From Lolium rigidum (Eukaryota; Streptophyta; Magnoliopsida; Poales; Poaceae): a stretch of DNA of 64,000 bases. A model generated the notes under the pieces. The model was not told the DNA's origin. It searched no databases and saw nothing but the letters and a program-made list of their open reading frames with translations. A program made the translations under genes and the position numbers. The stretch spans positions 68,085,754-68,149,753 of the forward strand of contig NC_061508.1 in NCBI RefSeq assembly GCF_022539505.1, given 5' to 3'. Shown piece after piece: positions 29,567 to 38,953 of the stretch. How positions within the stretch are numbered: position 1 is the first letter of the stretch; the number at the start of each line of letters is the position of its first letter.

Positions 29567-30320
29567 GGGTGCTGTATGCCGACCTGGTCGGCGCGGACCA
29601 GGCGCCGCACACCCCCCAGACGGGTTGTTGGGCCGGCCCAACATTCCTAGTTTTTTTTGCTATTTCGTTTTTTTCTGTTCGATTTTTCCTTTTACGTTTT
29701 TTAAAAGCTGATTCTTTATAAAACCGATTTTTAAAATCTGGAATTTTCAAATTTAGTTTTTTTTTCTTAAATTTAAATATTTTCAAAATTTGAACATTTT
29801 TCGAATTTGAAACATTTTTTAAATTTTTTTTCGAAATTTGAACAATTCTTGAATTTTAACATTTTTTATTTTTTGTTCAAAATTTGAAAATTTTCGAATA
29901 TGAACTTTTTTAAAAAAATTGAACATTTTTCACGTTCGAACGGTTTTCAAATTTGAACGGTTTTCAGATTTGAACGGTTTTTAGATTTGAACGGTTTTCA
30001 GATTTGAACGATTTTTAGATTTGAACTGTTTTCAGATTTGAACGGTTTTCAAATTTAAATAGTTTTCAGATTTGAACGGTTTTCAAATTTAAACAATTTT
30101 TCAATTTGAACAATTTTTAAAAATTAAAATTTTCGAATCTGAAAAAATATAAACGAAACAGAAAAAAGAAAAGAAAACAGAAAACAGAAAAAAAACCAGA
30201 AAAAAAAAGGAAAAACGAACTCCTACAGACTAAACAGACATAAATGGGCCTGGCCCATACCCGACCAGGGGTGTGCGGTGGCCGGTAGCCACCGACCTGG
30301 TCGGTGTATAGGTTTTGCCA
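29567..30320. mobile_element. MULE-type MITE inserted in copia A
   Basis: About 750 bp. The two ends are inverted repeats of each other over about 65-100 bp; both contain CCGACC(T/A)GGTCGG and CCGCACACCCC, then GGGC(C)(G/A)GGCCCA-like sequence. The flanks share GCTCGTCCGG (29556-29565 and 30321-30330), a 9-10-bp duplication typical of Mutator-like elements. The centre is AT-rich, low complexity and non-coding. Confidence 0.78.
29935..30110. repeat. Tandem 17-bp repeat in the MITE centre
   Basis: About ten degenerate units of GATTTGAACGGTTTTCA. The surrounding 29650-30230 is runs of A and T with the same GAACATTTTT-like words. No gene. Confidence 0.8.
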
Positions 30321-30330
30321 GCTCGTCCGG

Positions 30331-31154
30331 GATGGAGGGCTGCCACGCGGACCAGCAGCTGCTGCGGTTGCTCCGCCTGAAGGCAAAACACCAGAAGAAA
30401 GAAGGCCCGACGGGGGCAGCCATGTTGCTGTTTCGATCGAGCCAGAAGAGAAGGGTAGCCCGTCTGGGGTTGTGCGCTCTAGACGAGCTCGGAGTGAAAG
30501 TCCTAGCATGCAGCAAGTGCGTCTAGCTAAACGATCGTGTCTAGAACTGATCGATCGTGCTAGGCGTGCACTACCTAGTACGTTGGAGCATGACGGCCAA
30601 AAGAATCGGCTGGAGTTGCATCCATTAGACAAGGAGCTAGCTAGCTTTGCTAGTAGCTGCTGCGTGCACACGCCTGTGAATCACGCCAAGCAAGCACTTC
30701 GGCTAGATTACAAGGACAAATCGCAAGGGAGCGATGTGGGACCTCAGTCAGCAGATGAAGGACCCTCAAGTAATGAGATAAGTGCGACGTTGGACGCAGA
30801 AGAGTATGTCGTACTATCTCCGACTGCACTAGAGACGAGACGACTACGACCGACGCGAGCACGCATATGACGCGTGTGGGACTACTATCCGAAGAAGGTA
30901 CTTCGGACGGTAAATAATCCGGTGAAGATGAAGCACACGAAGCAATGTTCGTTCATCAAGGAACCGGTAAAGACGGAAGATGCAGACAAGGAAGGTCGGC
31001 GTCAAGCTATGGAGAAACCGGCGAAAGGAAAGTCAGTGGCATGGGTTCCACAAGGAGCGACGAAAGCAATACCGAGGAAGACGCTCGCGAGAAGCAGCTG
31101 GCGTATTTGGGACCCTGGTCGAGGTGAAGCGCACGTCGTGCTTAGGGGGGTGAT
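30331..31154 (+). other. Copia A internal region, unrecognised
   Basis: After the MITE the copia sequence resumes. Two open frames (30304-30870 and 30874-31266) encode charged, low-similarity proteins (for example ATLDAEEYVVLSPTALETRR) that I do not recognise as RT or RNase H. They may be residual or acquired sequence in a non-autonomous element. The region ends with a purine-rich tract (AGGGGGG, 31144-31150) next to the LTR. Confidence 0.45.
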
Positions 31155-31535
31155 TGTTAGCATTAAGCAGGTTGGCACCAGGACAGCGTCGTGCGCTTAT
31201 CGTATACGAGTTGTATACGGTTTGATGTATATTAGAGTTCTAGTCTGCGTAGGATTAGAATCCTAGTCGGTTTGCATCAGAGCTAGCTTAGCCTATACAT
31301 AGAGGTATAGTCCCCTGTAATCATTGTACCGTGAACCGTGAATCAATACAGAGATAACCCAAGGACCGAGACGGCCCTTTGGAATCGATTCTTGTGTCGC
31401 GTGTGTTGTGCTAGCTAGAGATCAACATATCAAGGCTAGCTGGTTGGAAGGTGTGTACGTGCGTGACGTCTAGCCGGAAATCACTTCATTGTCGGTCGTC
31501 GGAAAGTACTCGACGGCAGGGGCTGGGGCTGTGTT
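31155..31535 (+). repeat. Single LTR of copia A
   Basis: It starts TGTTAGCATTAAGCAGG directly after a purine-rich tract. A TATA-like CCTATACATAG (about 31291) and a transcript-end-like AATCAATACAGAG (about 31342) are inside. The exact 3' edge is unclear; it must precede the primer site at 31536. No partner LTR is present on the left. Confidence 0.65.
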
Positions 31536-31547
31536 AGGTATCAGAAC
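31536..31547 (+). other. Copia A primer-binding site (initiator-Met tRNA type)
   Basis: AGGTATCAGAAC resembles TGGTATCAGAGC, the site complementary to plant initiator-Met tRNA used by most copia elements, at 10 of 12 positions. It lies 3' of the only LTR, followed by a 20-bp leader remnant before the RLP sequence. Confidence 0.6.
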
Positions 31548-31571
31548 GGCGAGAGTACTATCGAGTCTGGA

Positions 31572-32154
31572 CCAACAGAGGGGAGCATGTTGAGAGCATG
31601 AGCCCAGTCGACGGCAGCGCTGAGGTCCACCCCAGCCAATGCGAGGAACTGGAGCTTCCATAGGCCTGACACCCATGCAAGACTAGGCGAGATGAGCTGA
31701 TATGTTTGTGGCACAGTTAAATCATCACTATTGGTGATATGGAGGTTGACTAGGTTCGAGAGGTTCCCAATGTGTGTGTGTGTGGGGGGGGGGGGGGGGG
31801 GGGGGGGAATCTGACCGCCGAAATTGGAGTTAGAGAGGACGAGGTTTGTCAGGCTCCGTAGGTCGCCGATGAACTCCCGGATGGGTTTGCCGCCGAAGTC
31901 ATTCTCCGAGAGGTCCAGCCAGTCGAGATGCCGTAAAGTGAGCACGGATGGGCGAATCTCACCTCCTATGAGCTCCGGACTGTAAAGCCCGGTGTTGATT
32001 CGGAGTGTGACGATGTGGCCGGTCCCGTTGCTGCATTTGACGCCCTTCCACTGACAACAGTCCTCCCCTTGCCACGACGAGAGGAAGTTGCCGGGGTCGG
32101 TGAGGCCAGCCTTGAAGTCAAGAAGCGCGTCCCTCTCACGGGGGATGCAGAGGG
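31572..32154 (-). pseudogene. RLP piece D: N-terminal LRR cap and first LRRs
   Basis: The minus-strand frame begins at the N-terminal cap CIPRERDALLDFKAGL, then LSSWQGEDCCQWKGVKCSN. First LRRs follow (LRHLDWLDLSENDFGG, LRSLTNLVLSNSNFGG, NLSNLVNLHI) and it ends AHALNMLPSV, the linker found in grass LRR-RLPs of the Cf/EIX-receptor type. The signal peptide is missing because copia B begins at 32155; codons upstream of the cap in this frame are antisense LTR. A microsatellite adds eight prolines in one LRR. The left border is copia A. Confidence 0.88.
31771..31807. repeat. (TG)7 and G24 microsatellite in RLP piece D
   Basis: TG repeats (31771-31784) run into 24 consecutive G's (31784-31807). On the coding strand this is read as eight Pro codons followed by Thr-His-Thr-His within GGQIP...IGNLSNL. 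The length keeps the frame. The G run can form G-quadruplexes and is prone to slippage and sequencing error. Confidence 0.9.
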
Positions 32155-32853
32155 TGTTGAATGTAGGTGGGCTGCAGCCAATAAGGCAGCCCATGTGGTC
32201 TACAATTCCTGAAATCTCAAGGCCCATCACGTTGGCAGCTTGAGACAGCCTTGGGGGACAAAGTTTAGTCCCACATTGCTAGTTGGGAGAGAGTTGGAGT
32301 GGTATATAAGGGCTGCTGTTCTAGTCCTTCCAAGTGAGTGAGATTAGAAGGAGCCCTCGCGCACTCCTCCTCCGCCCGCCCCGCCTCGGCTCGACACGTC
32401 ACGCACGCACGCACGTCGCGTTTCGTGACTCAAGTTCAAGTTCGAGACACACTCAAGGAAGCCTAAATTTTTGCTTGGTGCACCAACTGTGTTGGGTACG
32501 TGTCGACCTGCATGTGCATGCTCGCCGCGTGTCCCTGGCTTCCTACGCGTGTCAACGCGGTTGGGGCGGCTCTCCTCCCAGGCTATACAAGGAGACCGAT
32601 CATATCTGGAGAACAGTGCTCTTAGATCTCTCTCGCGAAGTTCCTTTTGCTGTGCTACTCTCTAGTCTTCCCCATCCCGGCGACTGCGTGCACAGCCGTC
32701 CGGGAGAGCAGACCTCCGAAACCGCGTCCGTTGAGATCCTGCACCGGGAGACAGGAGATAAGGTTTTTGGGAAGCGTCTCGGCGTGACTGCTCGCTGTTG
32801 TTCGTGCTCTTCTTCGTCGGATCGACTGCATCATCAACGACTCCGACTACACC
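32155..32853 (+). repeat. 5' LTR and leader of copia B
   Basis: It starts TGTTGAATGTAGG, with a TATA box TATATAAG at 32303-32310. The 3' LTR is too short to show where the LTR ends, and I found no convincing primer site, so LTR and leader are given together. GTACGT at about 32921, just after the gag start, could be an intron donor. Confidence 0.65.
32303..32310 (+). promoter_or_regulatory. TATA box of the copia B LTR
   Basis: TATATAAG, about 150 bp into the LTR, upstream of GC-rich transcribed sequence. Confidence 0.55.
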
Positions 32854-34065
32854 ATGAGCGACATCAACAACTCCCATGGTGGTGGTGGTGGTGCTGCTGG
32901 TGCGACCTTCCCGGTCGCGATGTACGTGTTTTTCCTCTCCTACCTTACACTGCTACTTGTTCCATGTTCAGATCTGATGCATGTGCTTAGTCTGATGTGT
33001 GTGGTTAAGTATGCTTGTGCATCTGTAATGTTGCTTTCGGTAATTAAACTCACACGGAAATTACCTAATAATCCAACAATCCAAAAACCTTATATGCTTA
33101 GGCAATTTTCACCGTCTGGTTTTGCTGCTGCGCTCAAACCGAGCCCGTTTACGGGTTCTCATTTCAAGAGATGGCAGAGTAAGACCTTCTTGTGGCTCAC
33201 TTCTATGGGTGTGCACCGAGTTGCGGAAGGTACTCCCAGAGGTCCGCTTACTCCTGAAGAGGATAAAGCGTTCGGGGATGCCACCGTAATCTTTGTGGGT
33301 GCTGTACTAAGTGTGCTTGGAGACAAGTTGGTTGATGCTTATCTGCACATCCGAAATGGGAAGGAACTGTGGGATGCACTGGACGCTAAGTTTGGTGCTA
33401 CCGATGTCGGAGGTGAACTGTATGCTATGGAGCAGTTCAATGACTACAGAATGGTTGAGAATCGATCTGTAGTATAACAGGCTCATGAGATACAGATCAT
33501 GGCAAAAGAACTTGAGCTCCTCAAGTGTGTGCTACCGGACAAGTTTGTCGCGGGATGCATTGTCGCTAAGCTCCCCCCTTCATGGAGGAACTTTTCCACT
33601 TCTCTGAAACATCAGAGGCATGAGTTCTCTGTTGAGAATATCATGGGATCTCTAGATGTTGAGGAGAAGGCGATGGCAAAAGACAAACACACTGGAGGAA
33701 CCGAGGGACGTTCTGCTGCCAATATGGTACAGAAAAATGCCCACAAGTCCAAGGGAAAGAACAAGGGAGTCTCCCAGACCACCAACTTCAAGAAGAAGGG
33801 GAAAACGGAGAAGAAAGATCCTTGCTGGGTGTGTGGTGAGATAGGCCGTTGGGCTGATCGCTGTCCACAACGCAAAGGAAAGAAATGTCAGGCTGGACAG
33901 AACTCAAACTCTGTCAGCGTGGTCATTAGCAACACAGAGGAAGGAACTACAGGGTATGATAATATATTACGTACTGTTCTTTCGGTGTTTCAGCCCACAG
34001 AATGGTGGGTTGATACAGGTGTCAATGTTCATGTCTGTGCTGACATCTCCATGTTTACCTCTTAA
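32854..34065 (+). pseudogene. Copia B gag and protease, with stops
   Basis: The gag starts MSDINNSHGGGGGAAG and has the copia gag core FTGSHFKRWQSKTFLWLTSM. A zinc knuckle follows, CWVCGEIGRWADRC, in which the zinc-ligand His is replaced by Arg (GH changed to GR). The protease motif WWVDTGVNVHVC is at about 34000-34040. In-frame TAA codons at 33475-33477 and 34063-34065 break the frame. Normal products would be capsid and the maturation protease. Confidence 0.8.
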
Positions 34066-35260
34066 CAAGCCCGAGGTTCCTCAGTAATGATGGGGAATGG
34101 GTTACATGCTACTGTTCGTGGTGTTGGCACGGTAGATCTGAAGTTTACTTCGGGAAAGATCGTGCAACTGAAGAACATGCTGCATGTCCCTTCTATCAAG
34201 AAGAATCTCGTTAGTGGCTCCCGTCTTATGAAAGATGGATTTAAGTTGGTGTTTGAGTCCAATAAAGTTGTACTGTCTAAGTATGGAACTTTTGTTGGAA
34301 AGGGGTATGAATGTGAGGGAATGTTTCGCTTCTCTCTAGAAGACTTCTATGATAATGTTGTGAACCATGTAAGCACTAGTGTTAATGAAACTAATGTTTG
34401 GCATTCACGACTTTGTCATGTTAATTTCGGTTGTATGACGCGGCTTGCTGATATGAGTTTAATTCCGAAATTCACCTCTGTCAAAGGCTCTAAGTGCCAT
34501 GCTTGTGTGCAAGCAAAGCAACCTCGCAAGCCTCACAAGCCTACGAAGGAAAGAAACTTGGCACCACTAGAGCTTGTACATTCAGATCTATGTGAGATGA
34601 ATGGTGAGTTGACAAAAGGTGGAAAGAAATATTTCATGACTTTGATTGATGATTCCACTAGGTACTGTTATGTGTATCTCCTGAAAACTAAAGATGAGGC
34701 TCTTGATTTCTTTAAAATCTATAAGGCTGAAGTTGAGAATCAACTTGAAAGAAAGATAAAAAGGGTTCGGTCCGATCATGGTGGAGAGTACTTTTCTAAT
34801 GAGTTCAATTTATTCTGTGCGGAACATGGTATAATCCATGAGAGGACGCCTCCCAATTCCCCACAATCCAATGGGATTGCGGAAAGGAAAAACCGTACTC
34901 TAACATATTTGGTTAACGTCATGTTAGATGTTTCGGGTTTATCCAAGGAATGGTGGGGGGAGGCTATATTGACTTCGTGTCATGTCCTAAACCGTGTGCC
35001 AACCAACAATAAAGAGATTACCACTTATGAGGAATGGGAAAAGAAAAGACCAACACTCTCCTACCTACGAACTTGGGGCTGTTTGGCTAAAGTGAATTTG
35101 TCAATCACCAAGAAGCGAAAGCTTGGACCAAAAACCGTGGACTCTGTCTTTCTTGGCTATGCTGCCCATAGCATTGCTTATAGATGTGGTGAAATCTGGA
35201 GTGGACGACATGAATGTTGGCACCATCTTTGAATCAAGAGATGCTACATTCTTTGAGGAT
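34066..35260 (+). pseudogene. Copia B integrase
   Basis: The zinc-binding HHCC region is WHSRLCHVNF ... CHACVQAKQPR. The catalytic core follows with LVHSDLCEM, LIDDSTRYCYVYLLK, VRSDHGGEYFSNEF and PNSPQSNGIAERKNRTL, so the three acidic positions are present. The copia-type C-terminal motif LRTWGCLAKV and FLGYAAHSIAYR end it. A frameshift near 35180 follows. It would insert the cDNA. Confidence 0.82.
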
Positions 35261-36537
35261 ATATTTTCTATGAGAGATATGCATGGCATGTCTAGTTGGG
35301 AATCTGATCCAATACATGAAACTCCTATGGAGTCTGATGAGGAATCTGATGATGAGAGTTCAGATTCTGATGAAGATGACAATGAAGCTCCCACAAGGAG
35401 TAAGAGACAAAGGACTGCAAAGTCTTTTGGTAATGATTTCATTGTGTATCTTGTGGATGATACTCCGGCCCACTACCATTTCAGAAGCTCTCGCATCTCC
35501 TGATGCAGACTACTGGAAGGAAGCGGTTCAAAGCGAGATGGATTCCATCTTGGCTAATGGAACGTGGGAGTTAACTGAGCGTCCTTATGGGTGCAAACCT
35601 GTAGGATGTAAATGGGTATTTAAGAAGAAGCTTCGAGCTGATGGTACTATTGAGAAGTACAAAGCTCGGCTTGTAGCCAAAGGCTATACCCAAAAGGAAG
35701 GCGAAGATTTCTTCGATACCTACTCACATGTGGCGAGATTGACCACAACTCGAGTACTACTATCATTGGCTGCCTCACACGGTCTTCTCGTTCATCAAAT
35801 GGACGTTAAGACGGCTTTCCTAAATGGAGAGTTGGACGAGGAAATTTACATGGAACAGCCTGATGGTTTCGTACTACAAGGTCAAGAAAGAAAGGTGTGT
35901 AAATTAAAGAAATCTTTGTATGGTCTCAAACAAGCACCCAAACAATGGCATGAGAAGTTTGAAAGAACTTTGACATCTGTGGGCTTTGTTGTCAATGAAG
36001 CCGACAAATGTGTGTATTACCGCCATGGTGGGGGTGAGAGAGTTGTCTTATGCTTGTATGTGGATGACATACTAATTTTTGGGACAAGTCTCAAAGTGAT
36101 TGAGGAGGTCAAAACCTTCTTATCTCGGTGCTTCGAGATGAAAGATCTTGGAGAAGCTGATGTTATATTAAACATCAAGCTACTGAGAGATGAGAATATA
36201 TAATGGGATTACACTTGTGCGATCTCATTATGTTGAGAAGGTATTGAGAAGATTTGGCTATGCTGATTGCAAATCTTCTCTCACACCTTATGATCCTAGT
36301 GTCTTGCTTCGAAAGAATGAAAAGACAACTAGAGATCAATTGAGATACTCTCAAATCATTGGTTCACTCATGTATTTAGCTTGCGCTCCGAGGCCTGATA
36401 TCTCGTTTGCTGTGTGCAAACTTAGCCGGTTTGTGGCCAACCCGGGAGATGATCATTGGCATGCTCTTGAGAGAGTAATGCGCTATCTAAAGGGAACCAT
36501 GAGTTATGGAATTCATTATACCGGGTATCCAAGAGGA
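35261..36537 (+). pseudogene. Copia B reverse transcriptase, interrupted by E2
   Basis: The acidic linker between integrase and RT (about 35261-35440) leads into RT: WKEAVQSEMDSILANGTW, KARLVAKGYTQKEG, HQMDVKTAFLNGELDEEIYM, KSLYGLKQAPKQWHEKF and the catalytic YVDD at 36057-36068. Then come RSHYVEKVLRRFGY, GSLMYLACAPRPDISFAV and VMRYLKGTMSYGIHY. Frameshifts lie near 35472 and 36200. The frame is cut at 36537 by E2 and continues at 43063. Confidence 0.85.
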
Positions 36538-38007
36538 TGATACGTCTCAAACGTATCTATAATTTCTTATGTTCCATGATAGTTTTATGACAATACCTAC
36601 ATGTTTTATTCATACTTTATATCATTTTGATGCATTTTCCGGAACTAACCTATTAACAAGATGCCGAAGCGCCAGTTCCTGTTTTCTGCCTTTTTTGGTT
36701 TCAGAAATCCTACATAGAAAATATTCTCGGAATTGGACGAAACAAAAGCCCACGGTCTTATTTTCCACGGAGGCTTCTAGAACACCGAAGAGGAGACGAA
36801 GAGGAGCCACAAGGCGGCCACACCCTAGGGGGGCGGCCCCACCACTGGCAGCGCCGCCCTATGGGGTGGGCACCTCGGGACTCCACCGACATCGCCCCTT
36901 CGCCTATATATTCCTTCCGTCGCGAAAACCCTAAAACAATAGACGATATTCCACGAGGAGTTCCATAGCCGTCGCCATCGCGAAGACAAGTTTCGGGGGA
37001 CAGAATCTCTGTTCCGGCACACCGCCGGGACGGGGAATTGCCTCCGGAATCGATCTCCATCGACACCACCGCCATCTTCATCGCCGCTGCTGACTCCCAT
37101 GATGAGGAGGGAGTAGTTCTCTCCCGAGGCTAAGGGCTCTACCGGTAGCTATGTGGTTCATCTCTCTCTCCCATGGTGTGATCTTTATGTGATCATGAGC
37201 TTTGTATCACTATTAATCTAAGCGCTACTCTAGTGATGTTATTAAAGTAGTCTATTCCTCCTCCATGATGTAAAGTTGACAGTGTGTGCATCACGTAGTA
37301 CTTGGCGTAGGTTATGATTGTAATCTCTTGTAGATTATGAAGTTAACTATTACTATGATAGTATTAATGTGATCTATTCCCCCTTTCATAGCTATTGGTG
37401 ACAGTGTGTATGCTATGTTAGTACTCGGTCTAAATTACAATGGTCTATTATGCACTCTAGAGGTTACTTTAATATGAACTCCGAACGTTGTGGAGCTTGT
37501 TTACTCCAGCTTGAGGTGTGCGTTTGTAGCCCTACACAATGAATGGTGTTTGTTATCCAACAAGAGAGTGTTTAAGAGTAGCATTTATTTATTCAGTTAT
37601 GTGATCATTGTTGAGAGTGTCCACTAGTGAAAGTATGATCCCTAGGCCTTGTTTCTAAGCATTGAAACACCGTTTCCAACAAGTTCGTTACATGTTCGCT
37701 TGCTACCATTTTTATTTCAGATTGCAATTACTACTTATAATCATCCATATTACTTGTATTTCTCTATCTCTTCGCCGAACTAGTGCACCTATACATCTGA
37801 CAAGTGTATTAGGTGTGTTGGGGACACAAGAGACTTCTTGTATCTTAATTGCAGGGTTCCTTGAGAGGGATATCTTTGACCTCTACCTCCCTGAGTTCGA
37901 TAAACCTTGGGTGATTCAGTTAAGGGAAACTTGCCGTCTGTTCTACAAACCTCTCGCTCTTGGAGGCCCAACACTGTCTACAGGAATAGAAGCGTGCATA
38001 GACATCA
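36538..38007 (+). repeat. 5' LTR of E2
   Basis: 1470 bp, TGATACGTCTCAAACG to GACATCA. TATATA at 36905-36910 is a possible TATA box upstream of GCGAAAACCCTAAAAC. Related to, but clearly diverged from, the E1 LTR. Confidence 0.92.
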
Positions 38008-38017
38008 AGCTATTTTC

Positions 38018-38035
38018 TGGCGCCGTTGCCGGGGA
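38018..38035 (+). other. Primer-binding site of E2 (tRNA-Asp)
   Basis: TGGCGCCGTTGCCGGGGA, an exact 18-base complement of the plant tRNA-Asp 3' end (CCA included), 10 bp after the LTR. Confidence 0.9.
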
Positions 38036-38180
38036 GGTAAGGTAAAAGGTATTCACATCCTCCGACTACTAAGCTATTTTCTAGCACTGTTGCCGGTGTG
38101 TGAGTGCTCGAAGCTATTTCCTTTAGATCCTGCAATTGCATCTGTTTGTTTCTTGTTTTTATTTTCACTAGTTAGGCTTA

Positions 38181-38953
38181 ATGGAAAACAACAAAAAAAT
38201 TAGAGATCTTTATGAAATTTATCTTGAGTTAGGACATGAGGTGTTTGAAGAGAAAATTAAAAACCTATGGAACTTTGTTTGCAAAATAGTTGTAGCAATG
38301 TTTTTAGCATGAATTCTTTGAACACTATTATTTTTAATGCTATGGAAAAGTCTAAGCTTGGGGAAGCTGGTTTTGATGAGCATGATATTTTTAGTCCCCC
38401 AAGCATGGAGGAGAAAATTTACTTTGATGATACTTTACCTCCTATATATGATGATTACAATGATGACTATCATATTTTTAGTCCACCTACTATTGAGGAG
38501 AAAATTAATTATGAATACAATATGCCTCCTATATATGATGATTATGGTGATGAGAATAATAATGATAGCTATTTTATTGAATTTGCTCCCACTACAATTA
38601 ATAGTAATAACTATGCTTATGTGGAGAGTAATAATTTTATGCATGTAGCTCATGATAAGAATGTTTCATGTGATAGTTATATTGTTGAGTTTGTTCATGA
38701 TGCTACTGAAAATCTTTATGAGAGAGAACAATATGGTTGTAGGGATTTTCATGTCACTAAAACACCTCTCTTTTTGCTGAAAATCTTGAAGTTGCGCTTG
38801 TCTTGTTTTCCTATGCTTATTGCATTATGCTTACATGACTTGTTTATTTACAAGATTCCTTTTCATAGGAAGTGGGTTAGACTTAAAAGCGTTTCATATT
38901 CGCTTTTTGATGCTCTCTTATATTCAACTCTCATCTTTATAAGAGCATCATGA
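38181..38953 (+). CDS. Accessory protein of E2, unknown function
   Basis: An ATG at 38181 (MENNKKIRDLYEIYLELGHE) is probably the original start, but a frameshift near 38255-38310 moves the rest into the frame open from 38267 to 38953. The protein has acidic repeats (IFSPPSMEEKIYFDDTLPPI, IFSPPTIEEKINYEYNMPPI, each followed by YDD) and the conserved IEFAPTTIN and SYIVEFVHDATE. It ends with a hydrophobic segment (CFPMLIALCLHDLFIYKIPF) and a basic tail. It is similar along its length to the E1 frame, so it is a shared element gene. I do not recognise a known domain; an env-like remnant is possible. Confidence 0.6.

Larger units (their letters stand above)
27534..31567 (+). mobile_element. Copia A: non-autonomous, circularly permuted Ty1/copia insertion
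   Basis: The order is gag, integrase fragment, unrecognised internal sequence, a tract AGGGGGGTGATTG, one LTR (31155 on), a primer-binding site (31536-31547) and a short leader ending at the RLP. There is no LTR on the left: gag starts directly at the RLP border. The leader at the right end is what should precede gag. A 4-bp repeat TGGA (27530-27533, 31568-31571) flanks the insert. A MULE-type MITE (29567-30320) sits inside. No RT or RNase H is present. Confidence 0.75.

Noticed and set aside
29406..30671. Minus-strand frames across the AT-rich MITE
   Set aside because: They consist mostly of Phe/Lys/Leu from A/T runs.
31573..32230. Reading the RLP N-terminus upstream of CIPRERDALL, as far as 32230, as coding
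   Set aside because: The sequence from 32155 on is identical to the copia B 3' LTR start for 14 bp and continues as LTR with a TATA box, so those codons are antisense LTR.
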